A DNA stretch of 64,000 bases from NCBI GenBank assembly GCA_026008535.1, contig BRKX01000014.1, positions 51,881,006 to 51,945,005 of the forward strand, written 5' to 3'. Below are positions 35,940 through 48,720 of the stretch, one piece after another. The notes beneath the pieces are model-generated. The model made no database searches, had not been told where the DNA came from, and was given only the letters and a program-made list of their open reading frames with translations. The translations under genes were made by a program, and so were the position numbers. Numbering within the stretch: position 1 is the first letter of the stretch; every line of letters begins with the position of its first letter. Source of the stretch: Perilla frutescens (Eukaryota > Streptophyta > Magnoliopsida > Lamiales > Lamiaceae).

Positions 35940-36075
35940 AAGAAACAAGTGGTACAACATGAGGAACATATGATTCCATCTGGAGCTCCTCGTGTAAAAT
36001 GGGAGAGATCTCGGGTTTTAATCCTCCATTCCATTTTCTCGAACCGGAAAAAAAAAAAAGGAAAAGAAAAAAAGA
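35940..36075 (+). repeat. Possible tRNA-derived SINE copy
   Basis: CTCGGGTTTTAATCCTCC resembles a degenerate pol III box B (GGTTCGAATCC), and the segment ends in an A-rich tail near 36060. Box A and flanking duplications are unconvincing. Confidence 0.3.
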
Positions 36076-36112
36076 CATTAAATCATCTTTTTTATTAATA
36101 CATGTCTATTTA

Positions 36113-36842
36113 TGGCTCGTTTGGTAGGGGTGATAAGGAGTTTATAGATATCTACGACGCCCTAATAGATTGTTTGGTTCAAAGCTCAAAGTCCTTCATT
36201 AAGTAAGTGTCCAATATTTCTAACAAAGAGCTGCAGGATTCAGTAGGATTTTGTATCCCACCTTGATATATAATACAGAAGATTATTATTATAATTATTG
36301 AACTAAATTGCACCACTCCATAATAATTAATTTCCAATAATAAATTATCTCCGCCTAATATAAGATGGTATATTTTGAATTATAACTATATAGAAAAATT
36401 TAATACTTCAAACCAAACGGTAAATTATATATATATATACATATTCTATATATATTTTAATACAATAAAGCAAACATGATATTGATACGTAATATATCAA
36501 AAATATCATAGTCGTAGGTATCATACGATATCTTATACTACTTCCGTTTCGAAATGTTTGTTGTTTTATTTTTTTTATCTGGAATTAAGAATTAATTTGG
36601 TGGACAAATATATTCATCCCTCATATATGCCATAAAATCTAATTCATCTATATTTTCCTAAAAAATAACAATATTTTTCTCTCTTCATATATTTAGAATC
36701 AAGAAATCTTGTAGGATTTGAGAGGGTTAAAATTGGGAGAGATGATGTCAAATTATATAAAACAACAAACATTTTGGGAAAAAAAAAAAACTAAAACAAC
36801 AAATATTTTGAAACGCAGGTAGTATTGTCTAGCAAACGAGCC
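36113..36842. mobile_element. TIR element with GGCTCGTTTGGT ends
   Basis: Left end GGCTCGTTTGGTAGGGG; right end AGCAAACGAGCCC (reverse complement GGGCTCGTTTGCT). Such ends are common in PIF/Harbinger-like plant MITEs. A Stowaway sits inside it (36538-36822). The target duplication is not clear. Confidence 0.5.
36538..36822. mobile_element. Stowaway-like MITE nested in the GGCTCGTTTGGT element
   Basis: TA|CTACTTCCGTTTCGAAATG ... TTTTGAAACGCAGGTAG|TA, with inverted ends and TA on both sides; 285 bp. Confidence 0.75.
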
Positions 36843-36935
36843 CTGAGTGATTTTAGAAATCAAATTTTTTTTATTTTAGGTTAGTAAATTGGAGTAGGTA
36901 AGCAATTCATATATTTATTTTTATTTTTCAAATAC

Positions 36936-36936
36936 C

Positions 36937-36985
<49 letters not shown>
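36936..36985. repeat. (AT)n microsatellite
   Basis: About 23 AT units, uninterrupted. Confidence 0.95.
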
Positions 36986-36988
<3 letters not shown>

Positions 36989-37975
36989 TTTTTTAACGGT
37001 CGGTGGAGGGGCACTTTTAGGAGTTTGGAATTGGACACGTAAAAAGGGCTACGATACTGTGTGGCGAGGCCATTGAGTCAACAATGCACCTGCAGTTAGT
37101 TAGTGGGCCGATGGGGCCCAATAGATTGGATTTTATTTCCTTTTAATGTTGGTGTGACTATCATAAATCAAATTCTAAATTTATTAACTATCAATTCATA
37201 TAAATATCAAAAAATTGCAGCCACCGACATCTTCAAAATTTCTTTTTTCCCAACCTAAATTCTAAAATAAATTTTTTTTGGAGTTCAATCGAGATACTCA
37301 AACAGTGAACCTCTAGAAAAATTATTTTCGGGTTCAATCAATACGATCTTTTCCTCACTCAGGGTCGATCCTAGTTATTTTGTGGTCTAAATAGCAGTGA
37401 AAATGGGCCCTTTTTTTTTTCTTTTCTTGTTATGGTTTTTTATTTCTAGTATATATGTAGATCATAAAAATTATATATAAAAAAATATTGGCCTAATTAA
37501 TAATCGAAGAGAATAGTCATTTTATATTTCTTGAATTTCTGCAATTGATATGTTTTCATTCGAATTTAGATTACAAAATATTTAGAAAAATATTGGGCTT
37601 GAAAATAAATAATTGAAAAAATAAAACAATGACAAATGAGCCATATAAAACACAAAATAAAAAGATAAATTTATAGTTTTAGAGGAATAAACTTCACATT
37701 TATGATTTTTTTATATTTTTATATGTATAATACTATAAAAAAATTAAAGCCCCTAAAAATTTTGATATTTTTGGGACTTGAGGCAACCACCTCGTTGGCC
37801 TTAATAAAGGAGAGGCACTGTCCTCACTCATTTAGAAATAATAATAATAATAATAACAACAACAACAACATTGCTAATTTATAAAAATCATAATAGAAAA
37901 AAAGGCCATTCAACATAAATTAACCAAGTTTTTTAGATCATAAAATCTTATACACCTAGCCAAAATTGTACTCCC
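36986..37975. other. Spacer with (AAT)n(AAC)n microsatellite
   Basis: A short GC-richer segment (37000-37140) has no coding content. An AAT then AAC trinucleotide run lies at 37838-37870. No gene recognised. Confidence 0.5.
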
Positions 37976-38160
37976 TTCGTTTCTATATATCTATATATAT
38001 ATGTATATATGTTATTTTGGATTAAAACACACAAATTAATAAATTATCTAATACATTCTTGTGTGAATACATTAAATGAGTTAAATATAGATGTTTGAAT
38101 GTATTATATGTATGAAAAATGTGGATTTTCTATGTCGAATTTGTAGAATGACATTTTTTT
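37976..38160. mobile_element. Stowaway-like MITE, left end only
   Basis: TA|CTCCCTTCGTTTCTATATAT is a typical Stowaway start. The right end is not recognisable beyond AGAATGACATTTTTTTGAAA, so the copy is degenerate or truncated. Confidence 0.4.
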
Positions 38161-38900
38161 GAAATAAAAATAAAATGCTAGAAAGACACTTCTATCTCGA
38201 GTGTTGATTATGGATATAAACACATTTACTCGTTCGAATATATCCAAGATTAAAAGGGTAAAAACAATTTTTTTAATAAAAAATAAATAAATTTTAGTAG
38301 ACTCCTACACGTGATCATGTTTTTGTCTATTGTATTTTTAATTGTTTTTAATTTTTTTGGCATTGAGAAGATGACGAAGTAGATCAATAACTTTCTTTTT
38401 TTTAATTTACATCAGATCAAGAATTAAAGTCTCTTTAATCGTGAGGGAAAACAAAGTAGATAAATAAATGGACCAAAATACCCTTATGCACAACTTTTTA
38501 TTTTTAAATTTTTGAACCAAAATATGATTATGTACTTGAGTTTTGCAGGCACTTTAATTTTACTTAGAAATTGTCATATTTAGGGCAAAAAAAATAAAGA
38601 AATGAAAGTTGTGCGTAATTTTTAAAACACATGAAGGAGATTTCATGCAATATTTTGATAACACGAGCGAGTTTGACGCATTTTATCCGCATTTATAAGT
38701 AAATTCTGAATAAGAAATCTAGCTTTAAAAAATAAAAGAATACTACGTATTATCTAATTGTAATTTTATTCTTTTGGAGTTATGTAGAATAATATGCACA
38801 TAACATTATAGTGTGTCTTATACTAAATTTTAAATAAATCGGGTTTTTTTTTTCTTTCTCTTTTTGGTATTTTTGTTAAGTCACAAATCTTATTTGGTGG
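38161..38900. other. AT-rich spacer
   Basis: Nothing recognised. Confidence 0.4.
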
Positions 38901-39259
38901 TGGATAAACTATCATTTATAACCGAAATTATTTTTGTTTTACCAAGTCTATTTGATCAATCCCTTTATTAATTAAATACCTAGATTTTGTAAATTAGTCA
39001 AACACCGGCCAAAATCAAGTCTTAAAAGTGGTAAGAAATTATAATAAATATGTTACGACATTATGTCATATATGATCGATTTGAAAACACGTACGAAGGA
39101 GATCCATGTATTTAGTCAAATCATACCACAATTTTTTTGCTGAAAATTTTATTTGGGGATAAATTCGATCGATTTTCAAATAGTTTGGGTATCTTATCGA
39201 TAAAAGTATTAGTGTGAGATCATTAAAATAAATTGAAATATAAATGATAAGTTTGATAC
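38901..39259. mobile_element. TIR MITE, family A copy 1
   Basis: Left arm contains AAACTATCATTTATAACC and ATTAAATACCTA; the right arm is its imperfect inverse (TATAAATGATAAGTTTGATA). Shares TATGATCGATTTGA and the arms with 39966-40350. Non-coding. Confidence 0.55.
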
Positions 39260-39584
39260 TAAGAATTTTTTGTACAAAAAATAACATATAGTACTCGATA
39301 AGACAAAATACCATATTAAAAAAAAATGTAAATACTATGCTTGATATGTTCTTTTTATTTTATTTTTATATTTTAGGGATATGCTTGATATGTTCTACGT
39401 CGCGTAGCAATCTGCAACAAATTGCAAATATATTTTCTTTTCCCCCAAAAATGTAACATTTTCCAAATATTCCCCCCAATACTTGTAATATATATCCATG
39501 TATTTGTAAAAATGGCATTACTAATTATTGGGATTGTATATACCCATTTAAAAAATATAACATAATACAACAAATAAAGGAAAA

Positions 39585-39906
39585 TTGTCAGTTTAGAATC
39601 TGAAAAATAGGTAATCTATCGATATAGAACTCCTAAAGATGAAAATTGTCAATCAAGAACTTTAAAAATCATCAATTTTATTTTTTTTATTTTTAATTGA
39701 TTTTAACAATTTCTTTATTAGATTTAATAGATGATTAATAAAAAAGTTATCATTGAAAATTAATATAAAAATAATTAAAAAATATAAAGAAATCAATATT
39801 CGTGATTTAAGGGGTCCTGAATTGATGATTTTTATCTTTCGGATTCTGAATTAATAATTTTCATCTTTCAGATTTTGAATCAATAGGTCTTGAATTGATA
39901 ATTCAA
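39585..39906. repeat. Imperfect inverted-repeat element
   Basis: AATCTGAAAAATAGGTAATC and AAAGATGAAAATTGTCAAT on the left have inverse counterparts near 39830-39900 (GATTTTGAATCAATAGGTC, AATTTTCATCTTTCAG). Probably a degenerate long-TIR MITE. Confidence 0.45.
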
Positions 39907-39965
39907 ACATATATAAAAAAAAGTTTAGAGTAAAATTTTTGCTATGATTTTATATTTATTTTAAT

Positions 39966-40350
39966 GGCTAAACCATCATTCTATATCCTAAACTATTTTA
40001 ATTTTCTCAAATATATCCAAAACTAACATTTTTATGAATTAAATACCTAAACTATTAGAAACTAATCAAATCTATCCCATGAATACATTTTTAGGCCAAA
40101 ATCAGATCTTAAAAGAGTTTAAGAAAACTAAAATAAATATTTTATGTCATAGATATGATCGATTTGACTACAACATAAGAAGAGTACCCAAATATTTAGC
40201 CGAAGCGTTAGGTTAATTTTTTGCCTAAAAAGGTATCGGGGATAGATTTGATTAGTTTTTTAATAATTTCGGTATTTAATTGATAAAAATATTAATTTGG
40301 GATAAATTTGAGAAAATGAAAATAGTTTATGATATAAATGATGCTTTGAC
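39966..40350. mobile_element. TIR MITE, family A copy 2
   Basis: Arms of about 115 bp: left GGCTAAACCATCATTCTATA; right in reverse complement GGTCAAAGCATCATTTATAT. Both continue with TTTCTCAAAT, ATTAAATACC and ACTAATCAAATCTATCCC. Confidence 0.65.
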
Positions 40351-40489
40351 CCGATGAACGCGCGTTGACCGTCTGATATACATCTTATGTACATGAGTAT
40401 TTGCGTTATTGTTATTATTATTATTATATTATGCAAAACGACATTAACATCATCACGCTCGCGGAAAAACCCAAGTCATAATTCATAAA

Positions 40490-41185
40490 GCAGCGAAAAA
40501 AGTGTTCACAAGATTCACAAAACACACACTTTCACACACTCACCAACCCTAATCCCTTCCAATCTTCACTTTCACTCCAGTTTTCCTCTCTTTCTCTTTC
40601 TATTATGTGAACACTCCATCAAACTCTAATCATCCATCAAATGGGTTTCTTGAAAACCCCCTTTTTCTGTAAATATTTCTGTTGAATCAGCCATGTAAAA
40701 AAGAAAGATCGCTTTTTTGAAGGCGTGGTTTTTGTACAGATCTGTGTGGCTCGTTGGGGGATTATGCGGGTGAATGCTCATTTTTTGTGATGTGGGATTG
40801 TTTTGCATTTAGTTCTCCATGTAAATTTTGGATATTTTGTTTATGCCGAAGCTATTATTTTGTCTCGATTTGAAGCTCTAGGTTTTGGAATTGTGTGCAT
40901 AAATTTCTTTGTTAGTTGCTGTTCTTGGAATATTTTGGTTTGTCATAAAGATTGCTTTTGTCGGGGTTTTAGTAGAAATACTTTTTTAGCATGTCTTATG
41001 GGGCCAAGCAGCTTTTAATTATTGCGTTTGTAGAGTGATTTTAGTGGGTTTGATGATATTTTTCATCAAAAGTTGAGATTTTTAGGCTCAAGGTTTAGAG
41101 GGTTAGGTATTTGATCTTTACTGATTGCTGTAGGTGGAGAGAGAGATTTTGTTTCTGGAATTGATTTATAGCATTATTGTTAATT
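40490..41185 (+). promoter_or_regulatory. 5' leader region of the tubby-like gene, with upstream AUGs
   Basis: From about 40500 the sequence becomes a pyrimidine-rich leader. It holds an ATG-TGA start-stop pair (40605-40610) and a 14-codon upstream ORF (40641-40685, MGFLKTPFFCKYFC). A 5'UTR intron probably runs from GCGG|GTGAATG near 40770 to TGCTGTAG near 41132, which would splice out later upstream ATGs. Transcript start not defined. Confidence 0.45.
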
Positions 41186-44082
41186 ATGTCATTCAAGAGT
41201 ATACTTCAGGATATGAAGGGTGAATTTGGGAGCATATCTAGGAAGGGGTTTGAAGGGAGGTTTGGGAGGTCTAGGTCTCACCGAGTAGTCGAGGACTGTA
41301 CGGTGACTGCTGTGGATGCTCTGAGGCAGAGCTGCTGGGCGAATATGCCGCCGGAGCTTCTGAGGGACGTGCTTATGCGCATTGAGGAATCCGATGGTGA
41401 TTGGCCCTCGAGGCAGAATGTTGTTGCTTGTGCTGGTGTTTGTAGGAGCTGGAGAGAAATCATGAAGGAGATTGTTAGGAATTTGGAAGTGTCTGGAAAG
41501 GTGACCTTTCCCATTTCTGTGAAGCAGGTTTGTGTTTCAGCACTTTATGTCCTTTTCCTGTGGTATGATTTGATGTTTTGTTCGGCTTTCCTTTTGGTTT
41601 ATGTGATGTTTAGACTCTACATCAGTGTTTAGAGCTTTCCTTTTAGGTCCTCTCAAAGATTAAGTTTACAATATTGTCAAGAACCTCCTCAATTAGGCTA
41701 GGTGCAATTGTAGCTGCTGTTGAATTTGTGATCTTGTGATAGTTTCTATGTATCTTTGTGATAAAAAGTCAGTCTTGAATCATAATTAGACTTTCTAGGG
41801 ATGCACTTGCTAATTATCTGTGAACTTATGAGTTACAACGTTTGAGAAGTGAATACGTTCAAAATGAGGAAGGAAGGTCTTCTGGCTTCGTACAGCTTGT
41901 TGGGATTTAGTATATGAGTTCAGTCTTCATTCAAAAACTATGCTGGTTCTCCGGTGTAATGTGTCTCGAAAGAAAAGGGAATGATAAGAGCTACACCTCC
42001 CTTCTTGTTCCTTGGCAATGAGCTGACGTAGTGATGTGCACTCTTGGAGTGCCATGATTCCAAGATATATCCTACTTTTTTTTGTTATTTATTTTTAACA
42101 TGCAAAGCACGGATTTTTTATTGCCATGTTTACTTTACAAATTTATATAGATATAAAATTGCCCCTGTAATACAAAGAAAATGTTACTTGAATATGATGT
42201 AGCATGTCTTTTTAAATGCTTCATTGAACAAGGGAAACATTCCTTGAGGAGTAAAATTTTAGCCCTTTCTGGCGATGATAAGTTGTTTTTTTCTTCATTT
42301 TTGTTTCAATATTTACAAATTGAGTGAGCCAAATATACCTAGAGTGCCTGCTAATCTTGAAATTGAAAGATAACTTATCCTGCTGATCTTCTGCAATGAG
42401 AATTGACACAGAGTTGAAGTTTTGTATATGCACAGCTTCATGGGAAACACTTATGCTGATGTAAATTGAAATTGAGTCTCTTAGTAATACCTTTTTATTA
42501 TTTATTACTTAACCTGCATTTTTGTTAGCATTGTATTCCTCTCTCTAGTAAGTGCTGAGATAAATCAATTTGCTGTTTCTGCAGCCTGGTCCAAGAAATA
42601 CTCTAATTCAGTGTTTCATTAAGCGGAATCGAAGCACTCAAACATATCACCTGTACCTTAATTATAATCAAGGTAAACTGCTTCAATTGAAACTTTTTCG
42701 TGTTTTTTTATTTATTTTATTATGTCCACCATCTTTTATTGAACCGTGATACCTACATCGACCTAAGTTTTGTTGACATATGATTAGTACCAAATTTATC
42801 TTTTCATTGAGATTTAGTTGCAGTACAGAGTCAAGTTTTGCTTCTCAAGTCGTGTTGATGATTCTTGTCTTCGTCTTGCTACAGCTTCTAATGATAGCGG
42901 AAAGTTTATTCTTGCCGCTCGAAGATGTCGACGACCAACTTACACAGACTACATAATATCTCTGAATGCTGGAGATGTATCTAAGGCTAGCAGCAACTAC
43001 ATCGGAAAGTTGAGGTAAATTCTTTAAATGAAGGTTCTTGCTTCCAAACCCTTGAATGATTAAACATCCTCTAATTCCGGTCATGGCAGGTCTAATTTCT
43101 TGGGGACCAAATTCACCATCTATGATGCTCAGCCTCCAAATGCTGGAGCTAAAGTTACTAAATCTCGTTCGACGAGGCTAGTTGGAATGAGACAAATCTC
43201 TCCTAGGGTCCCTGCTGGCAACTATCCGGTGGCTCATATTTCTTACGAGTTGAATGTCTTGGGTTCAAGGTGAGGAATTAACCAACTTAGTATCTAGTGT
43301 TTAGTCTTATTGTGCTCGTGTTATTATCGTGTCGACACCATAATGATTGCATAAGTACTTTTTTATTAAATATATGTGGTTTATAATTATTGGAGGTTTT
43401 TTTAATATCATTCTTCAATATAAATATAGTTACATTCTTTTAGATAATTTTTATCCTATTGTGTTCTGTCGTGTCAGCATGTTTGTGTTCGTGTTGGCAT
43501 ATATCTTTGTCATGTTGTGTTCGAGCGTTCGTATCAACATGAAATACGATACGATTACACGAATTGATTGCCCCAGCTAATTTACATAAGTTTCCATCAT
43601 ATAGGGGACCAAGGCGGATGCAGTGCGTTATGGATGCTATACCCGTTTCTGCAATTGAATCTGGAGGTGCTGCTCCAACGCAAACTGCATTCCTACCCGG
43701 GAACTTCGATTCGTTTCCCTCGCTCCCATTTTTCAGGTCAAAATCAACCCGCTCGGACAGTTTCCAATCCGGACCTCTGTCAACGCCCAAAGACGAGATG
43801 CTGGTTCTCAAAAACAAGACTCCTAGATGGCACGACCAACTCCAATGCTGGTGCCTCAACTTCAATGGGCGCGTTACAGTCGCTTCAGTGAAGAACTTCC
43901 AGCTCGTTGCATCCCTCGAGAACAGAGGAGGAGGCGGACAAGAGCAGCAGGAGAACGTTATCCTCCAATTCGGGAAGGTCGGGAAGGACATCTTCACCAT
44001 GGACTACCAGTATCCAATCTCTGCTTTCCAGGCGTTCGCCATCTGCCTCAGCAGCTTCGACACCAAGATCGCCTGCGAATGA
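41186..44082 (+). CDS. Tubby-like F-box protein (TLP/TULP)
   Basis: Five coding exons join in frame: 41186-41527, 42585-42672, 42885-43014, 43090-43269, 43605-44082; 1218 nt, 405 residues, the usual length (Arabidopsis TLP3 about 406). Starts MSFKSILQDMKGEFGSIS. F-box at about 51-100 (WANMPPELLRDVLM, ACAGVCRSWREIMKEIV), expected to bind SKP1/ASK. Tubby domain from about 115 to the end: CFIKRNRSTQTYHLYL, RRPTYTDYIISLN, VAHISYELNVLGSRGPRRM, CLNFNGRVTVASVKNFQLV, and the conserved end FDTKIACE. Family knowledge: the tubby barrel binds PtdIns(4,5)P2 at the plasma membrane and TLPs act in ABA/ROS signalling. Closest by memory to TLP2/TLP3; numbering left open. All donors are GT. No defect seen. Confidence 0.95.
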
Positions 44083-44385
44083 TGTGAAATCAGGTGTGGC
44101 GTGCTAGTCCTTTTGACATAACAAACGATGTTTGCATCTGACCACAGTGAAAATGTCTGAATTCTTTCTCTTTTTGTTACTCCCAGAAAAAAAAAAAAAA
44201 GTTTGTTCTTTGCATGAATTTCAATGGAGCATGAATTTGAATCCTGTTTATATGATTTGAAGCCAATCTTTGTTGCTTTGCAGCAACAGCTTATATGTTG
44301 ATACGTACAACTTTATATTTGTCTGATTTCTATGAAACTGTAGAAATCTGTGTTACTGTAGCCCATGCTCGACTTCTTTTTAAAT

Positions 44386-45292
44386 ACTTGCAGCTGTTAT
44401 CCGTGAGTGTATACATTACATTTCAACCGTGATTTCGCCATTTTACCAATTAGGCCACCCGACGGGCTTGTTCCCCATGTTCCCTACCTTTTTTTTAAAT
44501 ACTTGCAGTCGTTATCCGTGAGTTTATACATGACATTTCAGTCGTGATTTCACCATTTTACCAATTAAGCCACCTGACGGGCTTGTTCCCCATGTTCCCG
44601 ACTTTTTTTTTTTTAAATACTTGCAGTCGTTATCTGTGAGTGTATACATGGCATTTTAGTCTTGATCTCGCCATTCTACAAATTAGGCCATCCGACGGGC
44701 TTGTTCCCTATGTTCCCTACTTTTAAAAAAAAAAAAAATACTTGCAGTCGTTATCCGTGAGTTTATACATGACATTTCAGTCGTGATTTCACCATTTTAC
44801 CAATTAGGCCAGCTGACGGGCTTGTTCCCCATGTTCCCGACTTTTTTTTAAAATACTTGCAGTCGTTATCTGTGAGTGTATACATGGCATTTCAATCTTG
44901 ATCTCGCCATTCTACAAATTAGGCCATCCGACGAGCTTGTTCCCCATGTTCCCTACTTTAAAAAAAAAAAAAAAATACTTGCAGTCGGTATTCGTGAGTT
45001 TATACATGACATTTCAGTCGTGATTTCACCATTTTACCAATTAGGCCGCCCGACGGGCTTGTTCCCCATGTTCCCGGTTTTTTTTAAATACTTGCAATCG
45101 TTATCCGTGAGTGTATACATGGCATTTCAGTCGTGATCTCGCCATTCTACAAATTAGGCCACCCGATGGACTTGTTCCCCATGTTCCCGACTTTTTTTAA
45201 ATACTTGTAGTTGCTATCTGTGAATGAATACATGACATTTCAATCGTGATCTTGCCATTCTACCAATTAGGTCACCGGACGGGCTTGTTCCC
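44386..45292. repeat. Tandem repeat array, 8 copies of about 113-121 bp
   Basis: Each unit holds ATACTTGCAGTCGTTATC, ATACATGACATTTCAGTCG, CACCATTTTACCAATTAGG, a CGACGGGCTTGTTCCCCATG block and an A- or T-run. Unit starts (ACTTGCAG or variant) are near 44386, 44501, 44619, 44740, 44856, 44977, 45090 and 45203. Units alternate between two subtypes, so the real unit is a dimer of about 237 bp. It starts about 300 bp after the tubby-like stop codon. Confidence 0.95.
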
Positions 45293-45299
45293 AATTATT

Positions 45300-46070
45300 A
45301 ACTAAGGTATTTTCACATAGAGGCTGGAAATTTGTTTTAGGCCTCAACTAAAATGAAATGGAATTTGTTTGGTCTCAGTCACGAAATTTCTTTTAATTTT
45401 TAATTTTATTCGAGAATGCTTAGTTTTGATAATATATCGTGTAAATAAATTATTCATATTTTAAGCTCTACGTTAAGATGCCTATCTTGACTACACCCAT
45501 ACACACCCATATTTCTACATTTAAATCTAATAAATAATACACATTTTGTTTAAATCTGTTTTATGTAAGATATAGTTGAACCAACAATTTTTTTTTGTCA
45601 ATGGAATTATTTGTTATATTAAATTTCTGTAAAATGGTTGAATCAATCCAACTAGTGGAATTCCTAAATCATGAGAGTTTTAAAAATTTATATTTGTGAT
45701 GAGGTATTGGGCCCAAAATTGAGGCCCATACCTTTTTTGGGCCTTGAACAATTCTGGGCTATTTAGGGTTTTTTAGTTTGTTTTTTTAATTGAAGTTATT
45801 AATATTGGTGCATTAATAAATTCAACATATTATTACAACAATATAGCCACTTTGGAGCGCAAGGATATATCATGAAAATATTCTCATTTTGATAAAACAT
45901 ATAATTTATAATGATAAAAACTGATGTGAGATCATCATATGAGTCAAAAATTCATAAGAATGATCAAAATTCAAATTAAAACTCATTCAATAATGCATTT
46001 ATAATTTTGTTGGCGGTTAATTTTATCTGAATCCAGATCTTGATCCGTGCTTTGAATTCTTGCAGTTGAA
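45300..46070. other. Spacer, nothing recognised
   Basis: AT-rich, non-coding. Confidence 0.4.
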
Positions 46071-46074
46071 ATCA

Positions 46075-46398
46075 CAAACTTTGACCGACAACACTTCAAA
46101 GTTGCAATCTTAATAATGATTGTGTTTGAATTCAAACATTGACCATCTTATTAATTTTGACCCGTAAAACAGTCTGAATCCAAATTCAAAACCCCCTCCT
46201 GAAATATATGGATTACCTACCATATATAGAGTACTACAAAATTTGACCGACAATACTTCAAAACTGCAATCTTAATAATGATTGTGTTTGGATTCAAATC
46301 TTGATCATCTTATCAATTTTGACTCGTAAAACGGTCCGAATCCAAATTCAAGACCCATCCTGAAATATTTGGATTACCTACCATATATAGAGTACTAT
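46075..46398. repeat. Two-copy tandem duplication (about 162 bp)
   Basis: TTGACCGACAACACTTCAAA at 46081 recurs (two changes) at 46243, and TGGATTACCTACCATATATA ends both copies. Roughly 90% identical by eye. Confidence 0.9.
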
Positions 46399-48078
46399 AG
46401 TGGCACATTTCTTTCCCTTTTTCCCACCTCTTTTTTACCTTTGTAAATTTATTGTGACAACTTCATGACCATTTTAGTATATAGATAACCACTTATGTAA
46501 TATAAGTGGTCCACCATATGTTATTAAGAGATGCAATAAATTGTCAAATGAATATCAATCATTGAATTTAAGGGGTGTGAATGTTGTGGTTGAGGACCAC
46601 ATTCCTCATTGATGGAAGGGAAAATATTTAGGCCCCCCTCTCTTGATAATGACCCCCCACATTCAATTTATTTTTTCCACCTATTTTCCCTCATTGTCTC
46701 TTTAAATACTTATTATTGCAACCCAATTATAGAATAGTTTTGACACACTTTTATAGAATTTATCTAGATTTCTACTCCATTTGAAGATGATGTTGAGTAG
46801 TTTCAATTCCTCCCACATCACTTCATCATGAGCTATTAATTAGCAAGTAGATTGTTTTTAGACAATACTCTAAATAAGGATGATGGGTTTTTCTATAAAT
46901 GTTCTTAGCAATTTAAATTCAATATTGAAGTATATCTAATATATCTATATATATATAAATGAAATTAGGGGTGGAATATAAAGTTTGTGCCTCACAAATA
47001 AAGGGATTATGAGTTATTATTCCACATGCATTCTACAACTTATTCGATTTCTATGTATGTATTTAATAGAATTATTAAATCTTTTTAGTAAATCAAGATA
47101 ATAAATATATCAAGTAATACATCGGTTATAAAAATCGAATCAATATATTCAAAATTGACAAAAATTCGAGTGAGACCATCTTAGAGGTCAAAGTCAGTAA
47201 GACATGTAAATATCATAGTTCAAACTCGTATTTAGTGGTAAATTTATAATTAAATTAATATTTGATATTATTTGGATTCAAATCTTGACTGATCTTATAA
47301 ATTTTAACCTGTAAAGCAGTTTCAGACAAGACTTCCTCAAAATTACATTAGTTTATTAAAATTTTAAGGTATAGTTAGAAACTCCACAGTTTTCCTTCTA
47401 GTTTGGAAAAGAGACGAACCCGATACATTTATGTTTTACATATGGATTTTCACCGATTGAGTTCATTAGATGCTAACATCCTATTTAATGATTTCATAAG
47501 TTAATTTTAAAATTTTTATTCTAAAAAAGACACCTTTTAGTGAATATATTAGAATTCTTTATTGGCTAATAATTATCATACATAATATTTTAAGAAATTT
47601 AATTTTTACCCCCAAAACTCTCTAAATGCAAATTGTGTATTCAATTTATCAATTGTTTAAATCAAATCCGCTATCAATAATTTACAATAAATATCTAACA
47701 AGGTGAAAATAAAATACATTTTTAAAAAAATTAATCTTATTCCAAATGCCTAAACGATGGAGACCAAAATGTAAAAACGAAACATTTCGAATTTGAAACA
47801 CATTGTACTCCACCTCCCCTATTTCAAGAAAAATAAAATTAAACTAAACCAATATATATATACATATATATAAAGTCATATAAATGTAAATAACGTACGA
47901 TTAGTAGGTCCAAAACATTTACTCAATTGGGGTCTCTCTATTTATTAGTGTGTTTGTTTATTCATCGACAATAGTTATCTTCGTTCCCTTTAATTTGTCT
48001 GTTTTTTTAAATACCTTTTTTAAGTTTATGTCATTTAGCGTGATCACGCGCGATGCTGACCGAGTCACTCAAAAATAA

Positions 48079-48080
<2 letters not shown>
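46399..48080. other. Spacer, nothing recognised
   Basis: AT-rich; no ORF with family resemblance and no clear terminal repeats. Confidence 0.4.
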
Positions 48081-48175
<95 letters not shown>

Positions 48176-48199
48176 ATTGTTGTTGTTGTTGTTGTTGCT
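48081..48199. repeat. Compound (ATT)n(GTT)n microsatellite
   Basis: About 16 TTA/ATT units then about 20 GTT units with one ATT interruption. Confidence 0.97.
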
Positions 48200-48379
48200 G
48201 CTTTTGCTTGTTTTTTTTTTAATTGGTAAAAATGGATCGGTGGATTTCGAATATGAGACATATCCTTTTTAACAGATGAGTCTCTATCGTTGAGACCCCC
48301 CCTAAGAATATAATTCTTTATTTTCCAGCTAAAAATAATACGATGTTGGTATTTTGTGGAGTATGTATATTACACGAAA

Positions 48380-48720
48380 TTTTATGTTGCATTCTCCATA
48401 TTACATTTTTAAATTACGAGTTTTTCTTCTTTTTTGTGATATGATTTAGTTTAATTTTACGATTATTTATTAAGGTTCACCTCACCCAATTAGGGTGTGT
48501 AATTATTTTTAATTAATAATTCATTATTATGGTTGATTATTTTAAAATTCAACTTTATATATTTTTTCTATTTTTGGTGATAAATGGTGACTATGATTAT
48601 TGATCTTATAATTAAATTTTATTTATAATAAAAACTACATTAAAATCATAAATTTGATAGTGAAATACGGGGAGAAATACAAAAAAAACGTGACATAAAA
48701 TTTGAATTGTATATATTATG
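48380..48720. repeat. Dispersed AT-rich repeat (family also at 22970 and 62490)
   Basis: Contains TTAGTTTAATTTTAC, GGTTCACCTCACCCAATTAG, TAATTCATTATTATGGTTGA, ATAAATTTGATAGTGAAATA. It aligns in reverse complement with 62500-62830 along its length. Confidence 0.7.

Noticed and set aside
37838..37870. Asn-run protein (frame 37702-37884)
   Set aside because: The Asn run is a trinucleotide microsatellite; the rest has no coding features.
43440..44000. Minus-strand 186-codon frame and two extra plus-strand frames in the last tubby-like exon
   Set aside because: All overlap the conserved tubby domain in other frames; only the annotated frame matches the family and splices in phase.
44876..45136. 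86-codon frame in the tandem array
   Set aside because: It merely runs through two repeat units and their A/T tracts; the repeat explains it.
48031..48261. 76-codon minus-strand frame rich in Thr and Ile
   Set aside because: Entirely a translation of the (ATT)n(GTT)n microsatellite.
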